Positions 59,001-64,000 of a DNA stretch of 64,000 nucleotides are shown here, piece after piece (the stretch's first letter is position 1; every line of letters begins with the position of its first letter). This stretch comes from Ascidiimonas aurantiaca (GTDB lineage Bacteria; Bacteroidota; Bacteroidia; Flavobacteriales; Flavobacteriaceae): positions 62,001 to 126,000 of the forward strand of contig NZ_JBBEWR010000012.1 of the NCBI RefSeq assembly GCF_037646345.1, given 5' to 3'. Position numbers and translations under genes: made by a program. The notes beneath the pieces were generated by a model. That model did no database searches and was not told the DNA's origin. It worked only from the letters and a program-made list of their open reading frames with translations.

Positions 59001-61614
59001 CTTCAAAACGGTGCCTTGTATCTGTTAGTAGCATACCCCGGGTCTTATCACCTTTAGGAGCATTTAAACCTACATAGGTGGTATAGGGAGCATATGTTTT
59101 GGTAAAGACATCGGTACTAAAATCGCCTCCTGTCTCATATACTTTGGTTATAAATGAAGCTTTTAGCATCCCCGCCGGTTTACCGGAGAGCCGGGGGGTA
59201 AAAGGAAAAGTAGTTTTTCCCTCTGCATTAAGCCTGCCGCTAAATACAGCTTGCTCTTCTGTAGCAAAACGCCGTGAGGGATCATCAAAAATATACCCGG
59301 GAAAGGTACTGAATTCTGTTTTTGACGCATTAAATCTTGCCTGTATATCTGCTTTCAGGTTCCCGGCGTTGGCCCCATGTAACCATGCAGCTTCGAGATT
59401 CCCTTGTACGGCCTTACCGGCGGTTAGGATCTCTTCATCAAAACCTGCTTTTATTTTTAACCGATTGGGTTTTATGGTCTCAATTCTGATGTCCTTATTA
59501 AAAACAGCTCCTCCTACTGACACGGAAGCCTGCCAGTTCCCGGTTGGGGCATTTTCGTCGGTAACGGTAGAAAAATTATAAAATCCGCCAACACTGAAAT
59601 TGCGTATCTCACGCCGGGTCACTTTTCCATAAGGGTCTTTTAATTCAAACTTCACAGGGTGATCTTGAGGTAACATATGGCTTCTATCGTGTAGAACAAA
59701 AGAAAGAAAGAGTGTGTCTCCCGGTCTCCAGACCCCTCGCTCTCCATAAATATAACCTTTAAGCCCCCTTTGAAGTTTTACGCCTGCCACATCAAACTTA
59801 CTTACGGAAAGAGCATTACCATCATTGAGTTTTACATAGGTCTTTTCTTCACCTTTCGCCACTACCGCAAAAAAAGCAGGAGTATCACTATCGAGAATGG
59901 TAGTACCATCTGTATCCGTTATCCGGCTTCCTATTTCCTGTTGCTGTAAATTGTAAAGGGTAACTTTTGCCCCTTCTACGGGCTCTGTGGTAACTATGTT
60001 GTTAACGCTTACAAAATACGAATCATTAACTCCTTTTTTTACGGTAACCCCTAAGTCTGATGCAAGTATATTGGTTGCTACTTTTTTGTCGTGGTAATAG
60101 CTGGTATGACATGGGTTTTCCCGCTCGTTCCAGTTGTAATCATATCCGTAATAATATTCGTTGTAGTAATAGCTATCGTAAGTATTCCAGTAACTGGCTT
60201 CATTACTTTCCTCATCGTAATTTATTTCTTCTTCTTCTTTAAAATTGGTCTGGTCACAACGATAGCTGCTGTAAGAGGGGCGAAAATTGAACTCCACCCG
60301 GTAAATAGCTCCCTGTTCCGGGGTTATCAATTCTCTCAGATCAAGTGCATATGCCTGCCATTTGCCATGATTGGAAGAAAGATTTGTTTGAAGTGTAATA
60401 GTTTTTCTGGCAATAGGGCGCGCTACCATGCGAAGATTCCCACTACCGTCTAAATTTTCCTGCTGAAGGAACTGCAGAATAGTATTTTCAAAAATACGAA
60501 GTACTGAAACATCGATCTTTTGAAGATTTACGGCCTCAAAGTTTATTTTAAGATTATTGGATGACGGAAGGATCGTACCACTTTGTAACAGGCGTACTTC
60601 CGGTTTTATCTGTTCAAAAGTAATCTGCTCTTCGTATCTGGTTTTTAGTTTATATCCGTCTGTACTGGTTATTCCTTCAAACACCTCCAGAAGAACGGTT
60701 CCTTTTACTTCTTTGTCCGGATATACTTTAAGCACATTTCCCACTACCGAATAGGTGAGTGTATTGTTCCCCTGCAGGGCAACCAGTCCTTTAAAATCCT
60801 GATCTTTTTGTAAAGGGTCTGAAAAATTGATCTCTAAAAATTGATCCTCAACATCAAAAACACCCACATCTACGATAGTGAAATTGTTTTTTCCCGGGAT
60901 GGTCACAGAAGTTTCTCCTTTAGAGTCTATCCCCATGGTATTACCGTCCCAGACAATAGTTACTTCTGAGTCTTCTACAAACCTTTGAATACTGTCTATG
61001 CGAAAAAAGAATTGTGTGCCTTTCTCGGTACTGTTCTCAAAGGTAACGGGTATTTTTTTGTCTTTCTGGCGCACTGTAATTAGTCTGCCGGCAACATCCC
61101 GGTCAAGTACATCACTACTGCGAAGAGAGCCTTCTATATATTGCCAGTCTTTATTGTAAGATTGCAGTCGGTCGGTATATACATTAAACTGTTGTTTTAT
61201 AGTTTTAACCCTAAAAGTAAAGTCTTTTAATTCTTTGGGAACTTCAGTTATAATAGCTCCCAAATTCAGTGTAAATGAATATTCCGTATCCTGCCTGAGA
61301 GGTTTTTCAGGAATAAAGGCAATAGTTTGACCGTTAAGTACGGTTACTTTGCCCGGTACCTGAGGTGATACTTCAAAAATGCCGGGATCCAGTTCAACTC
61401 CATTTACCCATTCATCTATTGGTTTTCTAAGTACTACCCGTACATCAGACTCTGCTGAAATAATGCCCTGAGAAACTTCGGCTATAAATTCTCTGTATTT
61501 AAAAAGGTTATCTATTTCTTCTTTTACTTCTGCAGCTTTATCCTTACAGGAGAGTACAACACAAAAAAGCAGGATATATGCGAGTAGTTTTCGAAAATGG
61601 ATATAGGTGTTCAT
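56074..61614 (-). CDS. alpha-2-macroglobulin-family protein, thioester type
   Basis: The 1846-residue protein begins with a lipoprotein leader (MNTYIHFRKLLAYILLFCVVLSC, Cys23 here as lipid acceptor). MG1/MG2-like domains follow (residues about 50-700), then the A2M domain (PKGETKFEVPITG, ALAVVDEGLLDL region near residue 1200) and the thioester motif GCLEQ with Cys1404 and Gln1407, and an alpha-alpha barrel (FAYWPGQNHTNDWSSSY). Bacterial A2Ms trap proteases in the periplasm by covalent thioester attachment. A Tyr/Glu/Asp-rich insert at residues 453-502 is flanked by two Cys. The usual partner gene for PBP1C is not adjacent. It shares a strand with the isoaspartyl peptidase, 52 bases upstream. 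Confidence 0.9.
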   Translation of the reverse strand: MNTYIHFRKLLAYILLFCVVLSCKDKAAEVKEEIDNLFKYREFIAEVSQGIISAESDVRVVLRKPIDEWVNGVELDPGIFEVSPQVPGKVTVLNGQTIAFIPEKPLRQDTEYSFTLNLGAIITEVPKELKDFTFRVKTIKQQFNVYTDRLQSYNKDWQYIEGSLRSSDVLDRDVAGRLITVRQKDKKIPVTFENSTEKGTQFFFRIDSIQRFVEDSEVTIVWDGNTMGIDSKGETSVTIPGKNNFTIVDVGVFDVEDQFLEINFSDPLQKDQDFKGLVALQGNNTLTYSVVGNVLKVYPDKEVKGTVLLEVFEGITSTDGYKLKTRYEEQITFEQIKPEVRLLQSGTILPSSNNLKINFEAVNLQKIDVSVLRIFENTILQFLQQENLDGSGNLRMVARPIARKTITLQTNLSSNHGKWQAYALDLRELITPEQGAIYRVEFNFRPSYSSYRCDQTNFKEEEEINYDEESNEASYWNTYDSYYYNEYYYGYDYNWNERENPCHTSYYHDKKVATNILASDLGVTVKKGVNDSYFVSVNNIVTTEPVEGAKVTLYNLQQQEIGSRITDTDGTTILDSDTPAFFAVVAKGEEKTYVKLNDGNALSVSKFDVAGVKLQRGLKGYIYGERGVWRPGDTLFLSFVLHDRSHMLPQDHPVKFELKDPYGKVTRREIRNFSVGGFYNFSTVTDENAPTGNWQASVSVGGAVFNKDIRIETIKPNRLKIKAGFDEEILTAGKAVQGNLEAAWLHGANAGNLKADIQARFNASKTEFSTFPGYIFDDPSRRFATEEQAVFSGRLNAEGKTTFPFTPRLSGKPAGMLKASFITKVYETGGDFSTDVFTKTYAPYTTYVGLNAPKGDKTRGMLLTDTRHRFEVVTTNEKGIGKPVQRLKVTIHKINWRWWWDTSVDNLSSYNSGQYREKVFEETITTGADGKGVFNFELPYPNWGRYLVRVEDPQGGHATGKVVYIDWPGWAGKSIKNDPSAAAMLLFSTDKEKYNVGEKAVITFPSGETGRALVTIENGSEVLESLWVTPQKGETKFEVPITGLYAPNVFIHITLLQPHASMANDLPIRLYGVVPITVENPATRLEPEIKMPSVLRPEQKVTISVKEKKNKDMTYTLAVVDEGLLDLTRFKTPNPWDDFYAREALGVKTWDVYDEVIGAFGGRIDQVFAIGGDEEMAAGAKNRKANRFKPMVRYLGPFVLKGGETGTHTFSVPRYVGSVRTMVIAGNPAMGAYGNAENTTPVRKPLMVLASLPRKITPGEKVTLPVTVFAMESKVKQVTVRVKPHASFSITGSTSQQITFTAPDEKMAYFDLDIANYTGIGKIEIEASGNGEKAVYEVEIDVVNPNPPTNTVQDITVEGKATREVFLETFGTAGSNTAQIELSTLPPMDFTSRLQYLINYPHGCLEQITSAAFPQLFLGDIFDLTSNRKARIQEHVESAIKRLGAYQLPGGGFAYWPGQNHTNDWSSSYAGHFLLEAEKKGYVLPIGFKSAWVRYQLQAARQWRKTHNASDHAQAYRLYTLALSGNAELSSMNRLRETPGLSNTAKHRLAAAYALIGQKEAARSILADANIDFVPSKYDYYTYGSPDRNRAMALETFVLLEDKAKARELAQIIARNLSGSRWMNTQSTSYSLLAMAGYASLVGGKDLDVTYSVNGTSTQVTSNKALAGRTLNVKEGTNTITVTNNRESTLFVRLVNTGVLPVGEEKTEQRNLTASVVYKGRDGNPIDIGNISQGTNFIAEVTITNKKGEQIQDVALSQIFPGGWEIVNTRFTDFGSFSENNVTHTDLRDDRANFYFDLKAHETKTVRVLLNATYLGNYYLPGIQCEAMYDNDYLVRTKGQWVKVVR

Positions 61615-61666
61615 AATGGTTTGAAAATATTTGGATTAGGCGGTTGATGCCCCATGAAGAACGTGG

Positions 61667-62740
61667 CTATTCATCTTTATACATACCAACGTACAGTTCG
61701 CCATCACGGTTCATATGCGCCCTGTACATTCCGGGGGTATTAAATTCCATGGCTATGTTACCATTGGCATCTATAGCTACAATACCACCGTCTCCGCCCA
61801 GGGTTGCTACTTTGTTATGTATAACCTCCCGGGCCGCTTCCTGCAGTGACATCCCCTTATATTCCATTAAGGCGGAAATATCGTAGGCCACAACACTGCG
61901 TATAAAGAATTCTCCCCATCCTGTAGAAGATACTGCACAGGTATTATTATTGGCATAGGTACCTGCCCCTATAATGGGGGCATCTCCCACACGCCCCCAA
62001 CGCTTATTGGTCATCCCTCCTGTAGAGGTGCCTGCAGCCAGATTGCCGTTTTTATCCAGTGCTGCACAACCTACTGTTCCAAATTTAGTGTCTTTAATAA
62101 AAGGGTCATAGAAAGAAGCCTGCCCATCATGATCCAGAGCTGTTTTTTCTCTTTCTTTAGCTCTTTCCAAAGATTTCATACGACTGTCTGTATGAAAATA
62201 TGAAGGATCTACTATGGTAAGCCCCTGTTCTTCGGCAAAAAGCTCGGCACCTTCACGAGCGAGCATTACATGCTCTGATTTCTCCATAACAGCTCTTGCC
62301 AGATTTATCGGGTTTTTAACAGTAGTAACCCCGGCTACGGCACCAGCATTCAAGGTTTTACCATCCATAACAGAAGCATCGAGTTCGTTACGCCCGTCAT
62401 TAGTAAAAACTGCACCCTTACCTGCATTGAACAAAGGTGAATCCTCCAGAATATTTATGGTTTTCTCTACGGCATCCATACTGCTGCCTCCTTCTTTTAA
62501 AATATCATATCCGGTTCTTATGGCTTTTTCCAGTACATCGTTATATGCTTTTTCCATCTCCGGGGTCATATTCTTTTTTAAAACGGTTCCTGCCCCTCCA
62601 TGTATAACAATACCAAAATTATCCGGTATTTTTTCAGTAACGGTCGCTTTAGCTACCGGTTCTTCAGAAGTATCTGCATTTTTACAGGCTGTGTATGAGA
62701 TAAGGAATAAAGTAATAAGGAAATAGTTGATTTTTTTCAT
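61667..62740 (-). CDS. isoaspartyl peptidase / L-asparaginase
   Basis: The 357-residue protein is an N-terminal-nucleophile hydrolase of the plant-type asparaginase/isoaspartyl peptidase family. A lipoprotein leader (MKKINYFLITLFLISYTAC, Cys19) suggests an envelope location. The autoprocessing site is Gly-Thr222 in KFGTVGCAALDKNGNLAAGTSTGG, with the family HGGAGTV near residue 48 and GDAPIIGAGTYAN later. It cleaves isoaspartyl dipeptides from damaged proteins, or L-asparagine. It precedes the A2M gene on the same strand; a joint role in peptide turnover is only a guess. Confidence 0.9.
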   Translation of the reverse strand: MKKINYFLITLFLISYTACKNADTSEEPVAKATVTEKIPDNFGIVIHGGAGTVLKKNMTPEMEKAYNDVLEKAIRTGYDILKEGGSSMDAVEKTINILEDSPLFNAGKGAVFTNDGRNELDASVMDGKTLNAGAVAGVTTVKNPINLARAVMEKSEHVMLAREGAELFAEEQGLTIVDPSYFHTDSRMKSLERAKEREKTALDHDGQASFYDPFIKDTKFGTVGCAALDKNGNLAAGTSTGGMTNKRWGRVGDAPIIGAGTYANNNTCAVSSTGWGEFFIRSVVAYDISALMEYKGMSLQEAAREVIHNKVATLGGDGGIVAIDANGNIAMEFNTPGMYRAHMNRDGELYVGMYKDE

Positions 62741-62901
62741 AGTTGACAGTTTTCAAGAGGTTTTAAATTTATAAAAAAAAGATGGTTTTTTCTTTAAATT
62801 TCCTCTTTTAAAAATCTGCAGGAAATGGGTTGATTATTGGAGTGTTCATATGGCTGCCTTCAATGAAAAATGCGTAATTTTATCTGTCAAAAACAAACAA
62901 C

Positions 62902-63447
62902 ATGCCAATTAACAAACCTTTTAATTTAAACCAGTGGATCGAGCAAAACAGAGATCTTTTAAAACCTCCGGTGGGTAATCACAATTTATACAAAGACTCG
63001 GGCGATTATATTGTTATGATCGTTGCAGGTCCCAATGCCCGTAAAGATTACCATTATAATGAGACCGAAGAATTGTTTTTCCAGTTGGAAGGCCACATCA
63101 AAGTAATTGTTCAGGACCAGGGCGAACGAAAAGAAATAGCACTGGGGCCCGGGGATATGTACCTTCACCCGGGGGGGGTTCCGCACTCACCTGCCCGTTC
63201 AAAAGGCTCTTTGGGCCTGGTAGTAGAACGTAAAAGAGCCGGTAAAGGATTTAAGGATGGCCTGCTCTGGTTTTGTGACAATTGTAACCATAAATTATAT
63301 GAAGTGTATTTTGAACTTCACGATATAGAAAAAGATTTTCTCCCGCATTTTAACCATTTTTACCATAGTGAAGAATTACGTACCTGTGAAAAATGTGGCG
63401 CTGTTATGGATACAGACGAACGATTTGTTACAGAAAAGAAAGCCTGA
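62902..63447 (+). CDS. nbaC: 3-hydroxyanthranilate 3,4-dioxygenase
   Basis: The 181-residue protein is a cupin dioxygenase that opens 3-hydroxyanthranilate to 2-amino-3-carboxymuconate semialdehyde in the kynurenine pathway. Cupin iron ligands lie in KDYHYNETEELFFQLEG (about residues 51-67) and YLHPGGVPHSP (near residues 91-101). The C-terminal CxxC pair of the bacterial form is present (WFCDNCNHK and CEKCGAVM). It is followed by an aldehyde dehydrogenase gene. Other kynurenine genes are outside the window or absent. Confidence 0.93.
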   Translation: MPINKPFNLNQWIEQNRDLLKPPVGNHNLYKDSGDYIVMIVAGPNARKDYHYNETEELFFQLEGHIKVIVQDQGERKEIALGPGDMYLHPGGVPHSPARSKGSLGLVVERKRAGKGFKDGLLWFCDNCNHKLYEVYFELHDIEKDFLPHFNHFYHSEELRTCEKCGAVMDTDERFVTEKKA

Positions 63448-63521
63448 CGTTTTTAATCCATTATCTGATAAGCTGCTCAAAATCCGGGGGTATGAGTTCG
63501 CTTTACCTCTACAATAATTTG

Positions 63522-63529
63522 TACTTTTG
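63522..63529 (+). promoter_or_regulatory. -7 element of the aldehyde dehydrogenase gene
   Basis: TACTTTTG is an exact TAnnTTTG match 37 bases upstream of the ATG at 63567. Confidence 0.5.
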
Positions 63530-63566
63530 TGACGATTTAAACAAAGTATGCTAAAAAAGTTATAAA

Positions 63567-64000
63567 ATGATAAATACGACAACCGGTTTCGGGATCGAAG
63601 CAACATTAAAAGCACTTCATATACATGAGATAAACGAGGGTACTTCTACTGGCTCAGAATGGTTTTCTTCAGGAGAAGTGATTAGTTCGTACTCTCCGGT
63701 AGATGGTGAACTTATTGGAAAAGTAAAGACCACTACCCGGGATGATTATGAAAAAGTAATTGTTGCCGCACAGGAAGCATTCAAGACCTGGCGCCTGATG
63801 CCCGCTCCCAAAAGAGGGGAAATTGTGCGTCAGTTTGGTGAAAAACTAAGAAAGTATAAAGAACCGCTGGGAAAACTGGTTTCTTATGAAATGGGCAAAT
63901 CCTATCAGGAAGGTTTGGGAGAAGTACAGGAAATGATAGATATCTGCGATTTTGCAGTAGGTCTCTCCCGCCAGCTGCATGGGTTTACCATGCATTCGGA
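63567..64000 (+). CDS. aldehyde dehydrogenase, ALDH7-like (N-terminal part)
   Basis: The gene runs off the right edge; 144 codons are present. The start MINTTTGFGIEATLKALHI and the segment PVDGELIGKVKTTT, then FKTWRLMPAPKRGEIVRQFG and YEMGKSYQEGLGEVQEMIDICDFAVG match the ALDH7 (alpha-aminoadipate semialdehyde dehydrogenase) group. In this family the enzyme oxidises aminoadipate semialdehyde in lysine catabolism, though the gene lies next to a kynurenine-pathway gene with its own promoter. Catalytic Cys and Glu are in the missing part. The exact substrate is open. Confidence 0.88.
   Translation, partial: MINTTTGFGIEATLKALHIHEINEGTSTGSEWFSSGEVISSYSPVDGELIGKVKTTTRDDYEKVIVAAQEAFKTWRLMPAPKRGEIVRQFGEKLRKYKEPLGKLVSYEMGKSYQEGLGEVQEMIDICDFAVGLSRQLHGFTMHS

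Noticed and set aside
1..64000. tRNA, rRNA, CRISPR array, insertion sequences, integrase or prophage genes
   Set aside because: No cloverleaf-like segments, direct-repeat arrays, transposase or phage proteins were seen on either strand. A dedicated search (tRNAscan, covariance models) could still find a short RNA.

Overview
This window looks like a chromosomal segment from a member of the Bacteroidota, most probably a Flavobacteriaceae-like aerobe. The evidence is an AT-leaning base composition, many promoters with the Bacteroidota -7 element TAnnTTTG, almost no Shine-Dalgarno sequences, a DksA-like protein that has lost its zinc ligands, a carboxypeptidase-regulatory-domain TonB-dependent receptor, and several families typical of this phylum (THC0290_0291-like, DUF1543, DUF3298, DUF6686-like). 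Genus cannot be assigned from sequence alone. No rRNA, tRNA, CRISPR array, insertion sequence or prophage was seen. The region is mostly ordinary core genome with one clear accessory catabolic locus.

Layout. 1-1535: tyrosine/phenylalanine catabolism (hpd, cut by the window edge, and hmgA). 1723-5749: uvrC and a patatin-like lipase with an outer-membrane barrel. 5878-12257: two paralogous PAS-histidine-kinase/response-regulator pairs, between which lie a 59-residue membrane protein, 5-formyltetrahydrofolate cyclo-ligase and a subtilisin-like lipoprotein. 12238-17440: lspA, a small exported protein, the DksA-like gene and ileS. 17676-22351: a heme-type TonB receptor coupled to recO, and gdhA. 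22589-29913: mixed housekeeping and poorly characterised genes (outer-membrane protein, transsulfuration enzyme, DUF3298 lipoprotein, DinB, ArsC/Spx-like, EamA transporter, thioesterase, DUF1543, YheT hydrolase).

29951-39075 is the most coherent accessory block. It contains a lipoprotein cytochrome c, a Tat-type gluconate-dehydrogenase-subunit-3 protein and a GMC flavoprotein, and then divergently two TIM-barrel isomerase/epimerases, a nucleoside-permease-like MFS transporter, a Gfo/Idh/MocA dehydrogenase and a DUF1080 lipoprotein. Together they fit a periplasmic 3-keto-glycoside route: oxidise a sugar at C3, cleave the keto-glycoside, import and rearrange the product. There is no SusC/SusD pair.

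39401-50587 holds yicC-gmk-nadD, an iron-type alcohol dehydrogenase, an unknown lipoprotein, gpsA, an AlbA-domain protein, recJ, a DUF6686-like protein under a striking palindrome, lpxH and a MATE transporter. 50754-56005 holds a monooxygenase-like protein, glpK-glpD, an enoyl-CoA hydratase and a short-chain dehydrogenase. 56074-62740 holds a very large thioester alpha-2-macroglobulin and an isoaspartyl peptidase. 62902-64000 holds 3-hydroxyanthranilate dioxygenase and the start of an aldehyde dehydrogenase, so aromatic amino-acid catabolism appears at both ends of the window.
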